A stretch of DNA of 64,000 bases from Brasilonema sennae CENA114 (GTDB lineage: Bacteria; Cyanobacteriota; Cyanobacteriia; Cyanobacteriales; Nostocaceae): NCBI RefSeq assembly GCF_006968745.1, contig NZ_CP030118.1, forward strand, positions 3,484,674-3,548,673, given 5' to 3'. The position numbers and the translations under genes were made by a program. Below are positions 35,881 through 44,301 of this stretch, piece after piece. Each line of letters begins with the position of its first letter. Position 1 is the stretch's first letter. The notes beneath the pieces were generated by a model, which did no database searches, was not told where the DNA came from, and saw only the letters and a list, made by a program, of their open reading frames with translations.

Positions 35881-36223
35881 TCAATACAAACAGGAGCTTA
35901 CAAACACCAGGAAAAGCTCTAAAACAAGCATACAAACTCATAAATAGCTTGATGTATTCAGCAATACCCTATCAATTTCTGAAAGGTAGACACAGTTGTG
36001 AAGGTATTATGAATTAAATATGTTTTTTAGATAAAAATATCATACAAACTATAGTATAAACACTGTTGACTGTGCTTTGATAAGACTCATCAATTTTCTG
36101 CATAGATGTTACTAACCCAAAGTTTATATACCACAAGATTGATTTTAGGAAACGCAAGTGCAGAATGTAACAACTTCGTCAGAAATTCCAAAGATTTGAA
36201 ACATTTTGAGAGGTTTTTTAACA
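35881..36223 (+). repeat. Duplicated leader, copy 3
   Basis: About 340 bp homologous to the two earlier leaders but more diverged: GTAGACAC instead of GTGGACAC and CACTGTTGACTGTG instead of TACTGTTGACCGTG. The -35-like element is lost. Confidence 0.75.
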
Positions 36224-36925
36224 ATGATTAACAAATTAGCAAAAATTATATCAGCAGCCGCTGTATTGACTATGACAGCTTCTTTAGGCCCAGAATCTGC
36301 TCTTGCTCAAAAATTTTCTGGTGGTGCAAATAACACTGCAGATAGACTGGAATTTGATATTAACACCTCTGCTACTTACAGCCAAGGAATATTCTCTGAT
36401 GCAATTCAAAGGGCAGTCTATTATGATAACACTATTTCAAACACTCAATATAAATTTCAGCCAGGAGATCTAAAAGTTTCTTTAGAACAACTTTCAGACT
36501 CATTGCGGGATCTACTCAACAATAAAAACAACGGTAATCCAAGTAGCTTCGATGGGAAATTTGGCAGTACAGCACTTAAGTATGAATCTAGGTTAGTAGA
36601 TAATTCAGGAAACTTCGTTAATTTTGCATTTTATGCTCCCGATATTGCTCCCTTTACCAATCGAAATTCTCTATCTGTTTTCAATGCATCAAATTTAACT
36701 CCATTTTTGAATTCTCAAGGTCAGGTTGAATTCCCAGAAGAGATTAGCAATTTGAATGGCGATTCTCTTGCTTCATCTAGAGGATTTATCGTAACTTTTG
36801 AGCCTGATAATGTAACCAAGGTTCCAGAACCGGCGGCTACAGCAAGTTTACTGGGTTTTGGAATTGTGAGCACAGTATTATTGCGCAAACGTAAGAAACG
36901 CCCAGAAACAAGTTTATCTAAATAG
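36224..36925 (+). CDS. Exported PEP-CTERM protein, tandem paralogue 3
   Basis: A 233-residue paralogue. Signal peptide MINKLAKIISAAAVL to SALAQ; core with LEFDINTSATYSQGIFSDAI, FQPGDLKVSLEQLSDSLRD, GKFGSTALKYESRLVDNSG, FAFYAPDIAPFTNRNSLSV and SNLTPFLNSQGQVEFPEEI; C-terminal VPEPAATASLLGFGIVSTVL tag followed by LRKRKK. ATG at 36224 after GAGAGG. The tag is intact. Copy 4 follows 162 bp later and could be read from the same transcript. Confidence 0.8.
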   Translation: MINKLAKIISAAAVLTMTASLGPESALAQKFSGGANNTADRLEFDINTSATYSQGIFSDAIQRAVYYDNTISNTQYKFQPGDLKVSLEQLSDSLRDLLNNKNNGNPSSFDGKFGSTALKYESRLVDNSGNFVNFAFYAPDIAPFTNRNSLSVFNASNLTPFLNSQGQVEFPEEISNLNGDSLASSRGFIVTFEPDNVTKVPEPAATASLLGFGIVSTVLLRKRKKRPETSLSK

Positions 36926-37087
36926 TACAAAGACGAGAGTAAAGGTGTTCTAAAAATCTAATTAACTGGGGTGCATCGTGATTTGAGCAAATTACCTCGT
37001 GCTCAGATTCAAAGTTGTGTCATTAACTTTCTCCTTAGTTGCTGAAATCCCTTGCCAGCAAGTATTTATTTTTGTCGAATGGGTGTA

Positions 37088-37843
37088 ATGATGATTAACA
37101 AATTAGCAAAAGTTATATCAGCAGCCGCTGTATTGACGATGGCAGTTTCTTTAGCTCCACAATCTGCTCTAGCTCAAAAATTTTCTGGTCAAGCAAATAA
37201 TGTAAACGACAGATTTTCATTTGAAATTAACCCCTCTGCTTCTTACACTGGAGGGATATTCTCTGGAGCAATTCAAAACGCAATCTATACTGATAATGAC
37301 TCTCTTGCAGTTTTAAACGCTGAAACTCCTAAAGACTATAAATTGAATCAAGGAGATTTGAAAGTTTCTTTAGAATCCATTTCAGACTCCTTGCAGCAAG
37401 CACTCAATGTTCGAAGCAGTAGCTTCAAAGGTAAATTTGGCAGTACTGTAGTTAAGTATGAAGCTAGGTTAGAAGATAATTCCAATCCAAAAAACTTCAT
37501 TCATTTTGCATTTTATGCTCCCTATACTGAGCCATTCACTAATCTAAATTCTCTATCTATTTTCAATGCATCCAATTTAACTCCATTTTTGGATAGTTCT
37601 GGTAGTGTTAGTTTTCCGAAGTATCTTTGGGGTTTAAAATTTGATGATAATCTGGAACCTAATCCTTTCAATGAGGATGATTATAGGACTTTTGACTGGA
37701 CTCCTGATTCAGATAGAAAAAAGGTTCTAGAACCTGCCGCTACAATAAGCTTACTGGTTTTTGGAATTGTGAGTACAACATTATTGCGCAAACGTAATAA
37801 ACGTCCAGAAATAAATCTATCTAATGCTAAAAAAACTCTGTGA
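37088..37843 (+). CDS. Exported PEP-CTERM-like protein, tandem paralogue 4 with altered sorting motif
   Basis: A 251-residue paralogue. Signal peptide MMINKLAKVISAAAVLTM to SALAQ; core with FSFEINPSASYTGGIFSGAI, LNQGDLKVSLESISDSLQ, GKFGSTVVKYEARLEDNS and FAFYAPYTEPFTNLNSLS. The C-terminus reads KKVLEPAATISLLVFGIVST, so the Pro-Glu-Pro motif is Leu-Glu-Pro. This may stop exosortase recognition and could leave the protein anchored by its C-terminal helix. The long leader of the other three is missing; only about 60 bp before the start resemble it, with no good ribosome-binding site. Otherwise the frame is intact. Confidence 0.75.
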   Translation: MMINKLAKVISAAAVLTMAVSLAPQSALAQKFSGQANNVNDRFSFEINPSASYTGGIFSGAIQNAIYTDNDSLAVLNAETPKDYKLNQGDLKVSLESISDSLQQALNVRSSSFKGKFGSTVVKYEARLEDNSNPKNFIHFAFYAPYTEPFTNLNSLSIFNASNLTPFLDSSGSVSFPKYLWGLKFDDNLEPNPFNEDDYRTFDWTPDSDRKKVLEPAATISLLVFGIVSTTLLRKRNKRPEINLSNAKKTL

Positions 37844-38273
37844 AGGTGTAACAATCTAATTAGCTACTTCCGTATTTGGACAGGATTATCATCAGGTGAA
37901 TATTGGTGAATATTGCTGATTTATACATTAATATTAGTCAGCAATACACACTCCATAGCGATTCTCAGTTACATACACTACAAAGTATGGGCACAGCGTG
38001 CCCCTACAAACGACACGGCAGTCGCATAAATTAATTTTTATATTACAGATAATCTTCCTGAGTTCAAGAAGTAGTAGAGTAACTTAGAAGATTTAATAAA
38101 GTATCTAACGAATCCAACGTAAGGTGCGCACTGCCCATTGCCTACGAATGACATAGGAAGGTAGGTAGTGCCCACCCTACAAATTAAAATTTTCAGTCAC
38201 TCACCAACAACATCCCTGTCTCAACCCAAACCACGTCCTTTGTAAAAAATTCTTCATAACAAACGCATTTACT
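37844..38273. other. Intergenic region with GTGCCC-type repeats
   Basis: About 430 bp. GGGCACAGCGTGCCC at 37989-38003 and GTGCGCACTGCCC / GTAGTGCCCACC at about 38125-38178 are common cyanobacterial palindromes. No gene visible. Confidence 0.45.
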
Positions 38274-40991
38274 ATGAAAAAGATATTGCCCATTTTGTTA
38301 ACCTTACCCCTATGCACTATAGCGAGTTTTACTTCTATAGGTACACTCAGAGCGCAACAAGTGACTCCTGATGGAACTGTATCTACCACAGTGACTACTC
38401 CTGATGGAAAAATTTTCAACATCAATGACGGAACCATTCGGGGAGGAAACCTTTTTCATAGCTTCAAAGAATTTTCTGTTCCCACAGGTGGTTCGGCTAA
38501 CTTTAATAATGCAGCTGATGTGCGAAACATCATCGGTCGGGTGACGGGTGGTTCTGTTTCTAGTATTGATGGTTTAATTAGGACACTCAACTCAGCTAAC
38601 TTATTTTTACTCAATCCTGCGGGGATTATTTTTGGACCAAATGCCAGTTTGAATATTGGTGGTTCATTTTTGGGAAGTACTGCGAATAGTTTTGTATTTG
38701 GCAATGGGTTTGAGTTTAGTGCTACTGATCCCCAAGCACCACCGTTGTTAACAATCAATGTTCCGATAGGTTTACGATTTAGAGATAATCCTGGAAATAT
38801 TGTTAATCAATCTCAAGCAAGTCTTGATGGAGCAACTAATACATTTAGTTCTCCTGCTGGGTTAAAATATCCTGCTGGGTTACAAGTTCCAAATGGAAAA
38901 ACTTTAGCTTTAGTAGGCGGTAATGTTTCCTTATCAGCTGGTAATTTAACTGCACTTGGCGGAAGGATTGAGTTAGGTAGCGTTGATGGCGATAGTTTTG
39001 TGAGTCTGAATGAGATTAATACAGGCTATGCTCTGGGATATCAAGATGTTCAGAAATTTAGAGATATTCGACTATCTAACGGTGCACAAGTAGATACCAC
39101 TGGTAATGGTGGTGGCGTTATCCAAGTGCAGGGTAAAAATATTACTCTCACAGAGAGTTCATCGATTCGTTCTGGTTCTCTTTCACAAGCAGGTGGAAAT
39201 TTAATCATCAATGCTGCTGAGTCTGTGAAATTGAGTGGAGGTTCCGTAATTGGAACTTCTGCTGATGGTGAAGGTAAAGCTGGAGATGTATTGGTGAAAG
39301 CTTTTGATTCTGTAGAGTTAGAAGGAACTGCATCAGCTTTACCTACTTTTCTTTTCTCTCAAGTATGTGGTTTCTCTTCAGAATGTAGCACTGCTACGGG
39401 TAATGGTGGGAATATGACGATTGAAACAGGGAAACTACTCGTTCGAGATGGAGCCAATATTGATACTTCGACTTTCGGTGTTGGAAACGCAGGGAATATA
39501 TTGATAAAAGCATCCAATTCCGTAGACGTGATAGGCACGGACAATAATCCAGATTATAAAATATCGAGTGGTATTCGTGCTCAAGTTGCCGAATATGCGA
39601 TAGACAATCCAGGCAATGCAGGAACTCTAACTATTGAAACTCAACGATTAACTGTTCAAGGTGGAGCGCAGATATCTACTGCTGGTCGTAAAACTGGCGG
39701 CAATGGTGGAAATTTGACTATCAATGCGACAGATTCAATTCTCTTAAGTGGAGCTTCACCATTTTCTACAGGTGAATCTGTGGGTGATACCGGACGCAGT
39801 GGTCTTTTTGTATCTGCGGAACCAGGCGCTACTGGGAATGTGGGTAGCTTAAATTTAAACACTGGAGTGCTGACTGTTGAGAATGGAGCGAGAATTTCAG
39901 CAGATAATTTTGGTTCAGGTTCACCAGGTAGTTCAACTTTAGATGTCAGGCAATTGGTGATTCAAAATGGCGGGGAAGTCAAATCAGGTTCTTTCGCTAC
40001 TGGTGATGGCGGAACTTTGATTGTCAATGCAACCGAGTCTGTGGATGTTATCGGTAGTAGAACCATTGCAGGTAAAACTCTCCCCAGCACTTTGTTCTCT
40101 GAAGCTTCAGGTGCTGGTAAAGCAGGGAATTTGATTATCAATACTCCAAATTTAAATGTCCGCAATGGTGGACGAGTGACTGTCAGTGCAACAGGAACTG
40201 GTGCTGCAGGTAATTTAACTGCAAATGTAAACACCATTCGCCTCAACCGAGGAAAACTCACTGCGCAAAACAACGCGGGAGACGGAGGTAACATCAACCT
40301 CCAAAACTTAGGTCTGTTGCGAATGGAAAATCAAAGTCTGATTTCTGCTCAAGCTTTTAATGATGCCAACGGTGGTAACATCACTATCAACGCTCCCAAC
40401 GGTTTTGTGGTTGCTTTTCCTGGACAAAACAATGACATTGTTGCAAGTGCAGAACGAGGAACAGGTGGCAACATCGATATCAAGGCTACAAATATTTTCG
40501 GTTTGGAACAACGCAAGTCAACTCCCATAAATACAACCAATGACATTGATGCTAGCTCTCAATTTGGCTCTCAAGGAACTGTAATTATTAATACGCTAGA
40601 TATTGATCCCAGTCGTGGATTATTTGAATTGTCTGAGAATGTCATCGATCCAGCACAGCAGATTGCCCAAAATCCCTGTATAAAAGGTTTTGGTAGTACT
40701 TTCACCGTCACTGGGCGTGGCGGGTTGCCAACTGATCCGAATAAAATCCTTAGTAGTGACAATGTGCGCGTTGATTTGATCCAGCCTGTTGTCAATCAAA
40801 AGAATTCCAGTAGTGACACTCAGAATCAGTCCTCCAGCAGTGCAAAAGCCAAACCCAAAGTCAAAGAGATAATACCTGCCCGAGGATGGATCTTCAATGA
40901 GAAAGGTCAGGTGGTTCTGGTAGGTTACGATCCTACCCAAACTGGTATACAACGTTCCCAGCCAACACCTCCTGCTTGCCCTGCCTTTTAA
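38274..40991 (+). CDS. Filamentous-haemagglutinin-like exoprotein (two-partner secretion, TpsA type)
   Basis: A 905-residue protein. A signal peptide (MKKILPILLTLPLCTIASF to LRAQ) is followed by the TPS secretion domain (about 30-150) with GGNLFHSFKEFSVPTGGSAN and NLFLLNPAGIIFGPNASLN, which guides export through a TpsB outer membrane pore. The rest is a beta-helix of repeats such as NGGNITINA, GNAGTLTIETQRLTVQGGA and GDGGTLIVNATESVDVIGS. The C-terminal RGWIFNEKGQVVLVGYDPTQ is a typical ending in cyanobacterial members. It is probably surface-displayed for adhesion. No TpsB gene is in the window. It follows the PEP-CTERM array on the same strand. Confidence 0.88.
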   Translation: MKKILPILLTLPLCTIASFTSIGTLRAQQVTPDGTVSTTVTTPDGKIFNINDGTIRGGNLFHSFKEFSVPTGGSANFNNAADVRNIIGRVTGGSVSSIDGLIRTLNSANLFLLNPAGIIFGPNASLNIGGSFLGSTANSFVFGNGFEFSATDPQAPPLLTINVPIGLRFRDNPGNIVNQSQASLDGATNTFSSPAGLKYPAGLQVPNGKTLALVGGNVSLSAGNLTALGGRIELGSVDGDSFVSLNEINTGYALGYQDVQKFRDIRLSNGAQVDTTGNGGGVIQVQGKNITLTESSSIRSGSLSQAGGNLIINAAESVKLSGGSVIGTSADGEGKAGDVLVKAFDSVELEGTASALPTFLFSQVCGFSSECSTATGNGGNMTIETGKLLVRDGANIDTSTFGVGNAGNILIKASNSVDVIGTDNNPDYKISSGIRAQVAEYAIDNPGNAGTLTIETQRLTVQGGAQISTAGRKTGGNGGNLTINATDSILLSGASPFSTGESVGDTGRSGLFVSAEPGATGNVGSLNLNTGVLTVENGARISADNFGSGSPGSSTLDVRQLVIQNGGEVKSGSFATGDGGTLIVNATESVDVIGSRTIAGKTLPSTLFSEASGAGKAGNLIINTPNLNVRNGGRVTVSATGTGAAGNLTANVNTIRLNRGKLTAQNNAGDGGNINLQNLGLLRMENQSLISAQAFNDANGGNITINAPNGFVVAFPGQNNDIVASAERGTGGNIDIKATNIFGLEQRKSTPINTTNDIDASSQFGSQGTVIINTLDIDPSRGLFELSENVIDPAQQIAQNPCIKGFGSTFTVTGRGGLPTDPNKILSSDNVRVDLIQPVVNQKNSSSDTQNQSSSSAKAKPKVKEIIPARGWIFNEKGQVVLVGYDPTQTGIQRSQPTPPACPAF

Positions 40992-41025
40992 ATCAGTTAT
41001 CAGTTATCAGTTATCAGTTATCAGT
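40992..41025. repeat. Short tandem repeat ATCAGTT x5
   Basis: Four full ATCAGTT heptamers and a partial fifth, starting at the stop codon of the exoprotein gene. Confidence 0.9.
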
Positions 41026-41094
41026 CAATACGGTTGCTGTTAAAAATTGTTGGTAACCATTCCACATGTGTAGACTCAGATCTTGCACCTCGAC

Positions 41095-41640
41095 TTTAGT
41101 ACGCCTTGAACTGAAGTACCCTGCGGGAAGCCCTCCGGGTTCGGGGGTTCGCAATCGACGGGAACCGCCAAGACTGCGACCCCCTCACCGCCTCCGGCGT
41201 CTACAGGGCTACATAGCCAAAGTCCGTTAAAACGGAACGGCACATGCTTCTCCCAAGGGGAGACGCAATCATGCGAACAAGTCGGGAAACCCGAACGCCC
41301 TTCGGGTTCGCAGTCGCCTACGGAGGGAGACCCTCCTGCAGCGCTGTCTCACCAGATACCTACGGAGGGAAACCCTCTTGCAGTACTGGCTCAACGGACA
41401 GGTGCGCGACTGTCGGGAAACCCGCCCACGGCACTGTCCTCCCCAACGCAGTGCCTCCTGAAAGATTTACCCAGTCCGTTTTAACGGACTTGAACTTTGA
41501 GACAAGAAATTTATTTCTTGGTGGACGAGAATTCTAGTGCAAGATCTGATTAGAGACGTTGCATGTGAGTAAGCGCCCTCTTGGTAGGGTTTCCAACGCC
41601 AGATACCTACGGAAGGCAACGTCTCTACATTTGCTCCGAA
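41095..41640. repeat. Palindromic repeat island
   Basis: About 540 bp of nested GC-rich palindromes: GGGAAACCCGAAC and GGTTCGC arms, two CTACGGAGGGA(A/G)ACCCTC units (about 41318 and 41360), and two AGTCCGTT/AACGGACT elements at about 41220-41237 and 41474-41491 in opposite orientation. An AGAGACGTTGCATG arm at 41550 and GGCAACGTCTCTAC at 41616 are the halves of one palindrome split by about 50 bp. The open frames inside are by-products of the palindromes. Confidence 0.75.
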
Positions 41641-41728
41641 ACTTCTACATTGCAATCGGTGATAAGGATTTTGGTATTATCACCAACCGTATTGAGTTAT
41701 CAGTGATTTGAAATTTTGATAACTTTTT

Positions 41729-41756
41729 ACTGTTCACTGTTCACTGTTCACTGTTT
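41729..41756. repeat. Short tandem repeat ACTGTTC x4
   Basis: Three ACTGTTC heptamers and ACTGTTT, a common cyanobacterial heptamer repeat, 40 bp before the pentapeptide gene. Confidence 0.85.
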
Positions 41757-41797
41757 TAATAAATTGTGGCAGTGTTGAGATTTATTAAGTTGGCATT

Positions 41798-42292
41798 ATG
41801 AAGTATCAGCAAGTAGTCGTTGGGTTGGTTCTAGCTATAGTTCTTTTCTTGTTTCCCCTGTCAGCAGAGGGAGTCGGTTCTTCGAGTATCAGGCGTTCCA
41901 CGGACGACGCCTTCAACGGTAAGGATTTTTCTGGTCAAAGCTTGATTGGATCTGAATATATTAATGTCAAGCTTAAGGACGTTAATTTTAGCAATGCTGA
42001 TTTGCGCGGTGGCGTTTTCAATAGTTCAATGTTAGAGGGAGTCAATCTGCATGGTGTAAATTTTACTGAAGGTATAGCCTACTTGGCTGCTTTTCAGGGC
42101 AGTGATTTGAGCGATGCGATCTTTACAGACGCAATGATGCTGCGTTCTACTTTTGATGATGTAGACATTACTGGTGCTGATTTTACCAATGCAGTTCTAG
42201 ATCGTCTGGAAGTGAAAAAACTTTGTGACAAAGCAAGTGGGGTAAATTCTAAAACTGGTGTTTCTACGCGTGAGTCTTTGGAATGTCCGTAA
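41798..42292 (+). CDS. Secreted pentapeptide repeat protein (thylakoid lumen type)
   Basis: A 164-residue protein. The signal peptide [20 protein letters not shown] to SAEG targets the lumen or periplasm. About fifteen pentapeptides A(D/N)LxX follow, e.g. [20 protein letters not shown], giving a right-handed quadrilateral beta-helix. The end [19 protein letters not shown] and a final Cys (LECP) is typical of cyanobacterial and chloroplast lumen proteins of this type, in which the two Cys may pair. Role unknown. ATG at 41798. It stands alone. Confidence 0.85.
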   Translation: MKYQQVVVGLVLAIVLFLFPLSAEGVGSSSIRRSTDDAFNGKDFSGQSLIGSEYINVKLKDVNFSNADLRGGVFNSSMLEGVNLHGVNFTEGIAYLAAFQGSDLSDAIFTDAMMLRSTFDDVDITGADFTNAVLDRLEVKKLCDKASGVNSKTGVSTRESLECP

Positions 42293-42527
42293 ATATAGTG
42301 GATATTAGCTTAGCCGTCACGATGTTTTGTAAGTAGAGGTTTTTGGCGATCGCTTCCGAGTGAGCGATCGCTGTATTTATGTTCCCTCAACCTGGGATGA
42401 AATTTCATCTTGCCTTGCATTGAGCAGATTTGAGTAACGAGACGTGAAGGGGGTTTTCAGTCTATTTTTTGTTAGTAAAGCGATACGCCTTTATGCGTCT
42501 GTTGCTACAAGTGCAATCGCAGATTCC

Positions 42528-42869
42528 CTAAGCAACTCCATACCCAGTATACGGGCGCTTGTAAGGTGGATGTAGTCCCAAGATAATGTCTTCTTTAGGT
42601 ACGCCCATCTCGACTAATTCTTGAGCAAGATTGGCTTCTGTCATATTGCGTTGAATCCAAACTTTACTATCTTTGATGTCTAAATGAATGAAACAGTTAT
42701 AAACCCGTTTGAGTCCCGACCAGCCAACATCTAAAATTTGGTAGTGGTCGTGTTCTGTATCAAAGACAAGCTGGCACTCAACATTGTTATCTGAGTTAGC
42801 AGACTCAAGATTTGCATGAGATGTCAACAGTTGGCGGATGATTTGACGGTATTGCTCTAGTCTGTCCAT
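42528..42869 (-). CDS. XisI-family protein (fdxN element excision controlling factor), without adjacent XisH
   Basis: A 113-residue protein with MDRLEQYRQIIRQLLTSHAN, CQLVFDTEHDHYQILDVGWS, RVYNCFIHLDIKDSKVWIQR and LVEMGVPKEDIILGLHPPYK, matching XisI over full length. In Anabaena XisH and XisI assist XisF in excising the fdxN element during heterocyst formation, but many XisI copies occur without elements. The usual XisH gene upstream is absent; the next 250 bp hold only GCGCGGGTTCCCCGCG-type palindromes. It may be functional or a leftover. Confidence 0.9.
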   Translation of the reverse strand: MDRLEQYRQIIRQLLTSHANLESANSDNNVECQLVFDTEHDHYQILDVGWSGLKRVYNCFIHLDIKDSKVWIQRNMTEANLAQELVEMGVPKEDIILGLHPPYKRPYTGYGVA

Positions 42870-43125
42870 TTAAGTAGGTAGGCGTAATTAATTCGTAGAT
42901 AGCAGTAGTGCCAAGAGTTGCGCGTTGCGCGGGTTCCCCGCGTTGTAGCGACTTCGGAGCATCTTGCCCGCGAGCGAGACGCTCGCACTACATCTTATAT
43001 TTAATAAAACCCACTTACTTAATAATTATCGTTGGGATAAGGCAGATAGATAACCTTGCTAAGGGGAGGGTTGGGGAGAGGTAATGCAAGAATTATGGTT
43101 GATTGCCCGGACATCACATAACATA

Positions 43126-44301
43126 TTAAAACATATCAGCAGGATCAGCCGCTTGGAGTTTGCGGGTGGCGATCGCTCCAGAAATAACACACATAATGAT
43201 TGTCAACATGAGCACCACCAAGGCTCGTGTTAAAGTCATGTATATGGGCAAATTTGTCGCCGTTCTTGTTAAATAATAAAGTCCCAAAGGAACTATTGTT
43301 CCTGGAATAAAGCCCAGAAATGCGAGGATAAGAGTTTCTTCAAAAATGATTGCTAAAAAGTATAAATTATGATACCCCATTGCTTTTAAGGTTGCGTATT
43401 CCTTCAGGTGTGCATTGACATCGGTAGAAAGAACTTGATAGACAATAATAATGCCGACTATAAACCCCATTGATACACCTAGACCAAAGATAAAGCCAAT
43501 AGGGCTTTGTGTCTGCCAGTAGTTTTCTTCAAACTGGATAAATTCTTCATGAGTCAAAACCCTGACATCATTGGGTAAGTAAGCTCTTAATGCTGTTGCA
43601 ACTTGCTGTGGATCGTAGCCCGGTTCAAGATAAACTAAACCCAGATTAATACTAGCTGCTTGTCGTCCGGGAAACAGGCGTAGAAAATTCTGATCACTGG
43701 TAATCAGGTTACCCTCAGCCCCAAAGGAAGTCCCCAATTGAAATAAGCCATTAATAGTAATGGTATGATTTTCTGCTTCGGTAGTAACAGTTTTACCTTG
43801 TTCAATTTGAGCAATTACTTGTTGATATTCCCCTCTAGAACCTTTGTCAAATAAGAAATTATCTGCTAACTTAATCTTATCCGACTGTTGGTTTATTTCT
43901 GGTAGCCCAAAAGCTGGTTGCTCAGGATTAACCCCTAGCACTTGAATGGAAGCTTCACGACGGGTTTGGGGATTTTTCCAGGTGATGAAACTCACATACA
44001 ATGCTTCTGCCGACTTTACTCCTGATATCGAGGAAGCTTGGTACAGTCGCCGCCGGGAAAATGTAGACAGATTTTGCATATTACGAGCTTTGGGACTGAG
44101 TAAAACAATGTCTGTTTGCAAAACTCGGTTGAGCCGAGTATTACTGTCATAAAGTGCAGTCTGAAAGCCAAGCTGCATGAACATGAGCACATCAGCAAAA
44201 GCAATACCTGATAATGCGACAAGCAGACGGCTTTTTTCATGACTCAGTTGCAACCATCCCAGAGGTATTCGCTGGTATAACTGTTGTATGAATCCAATCA
44301 A
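43126..44301 (-). CDS. devC: DevC-type ABC transporter permease
   Basis: A 391-residue MacB/DevC-like permease with four predicted helices: one near the N-terminus (LVALSGIAFADVLMFMQLGF), a large extracytoplasmic domain, then three helices at the C-terminal end (FGLGVSMGFIVGIIIVYQVL, NLYFLAIIFEETLILAFLGF, ALVVLMLTIIMCVISGAIAT). With a DevB fusion protein and DevA ATPase, relatives export glycolipids or other envelope substances through a TolC-type channel. Its start overlaps the devB stop by four bases (ATGA), so the two are co-translated. No devA follows; a devC-devA pair lies at 57-59 kb. Confidence 0.9.
   Translation of the reverse strand: MIGFIQQLYQRIPLGWLQLSHEKSRLLVALSGIAFADVLMFMQLGFQTALYDSNTRLNRVLQTDIVLLSPKARNMQNLSTFSRRRLYQASSISGVKSAEALYVSFITWKNPQTRREASIQVLGVNPEQPAFGLPEINQQSDKIKLADNFLFDKGSRGEYQQVIAQIEQGKTVTTEAENHTITINGLFQLGTSFGAEGNLITSDQNFLRLFPGRQAASINLGLVYLEPGYDPQQVATALRAYLPNDVRVLTHEEFIQFEENYWQTQSPIGFIFGLGVSMGFIVGIIIVYQVLSTDVNAHLKEYATLKAMGYHNLYFLAIIFEETLILAFLGFIPGTIVPLGLYYLTRTATNLPIYMTLTRALVVLMLTIIMCVISGAIATRKLQAADPADMF

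Noticed and set aside
41244..41537. 97-codon frame in the repeat island
   Set aside because: Created by palindromic GC-rich repeats; repeated GGKPSCS-type peptides mirror the DNA repeats.
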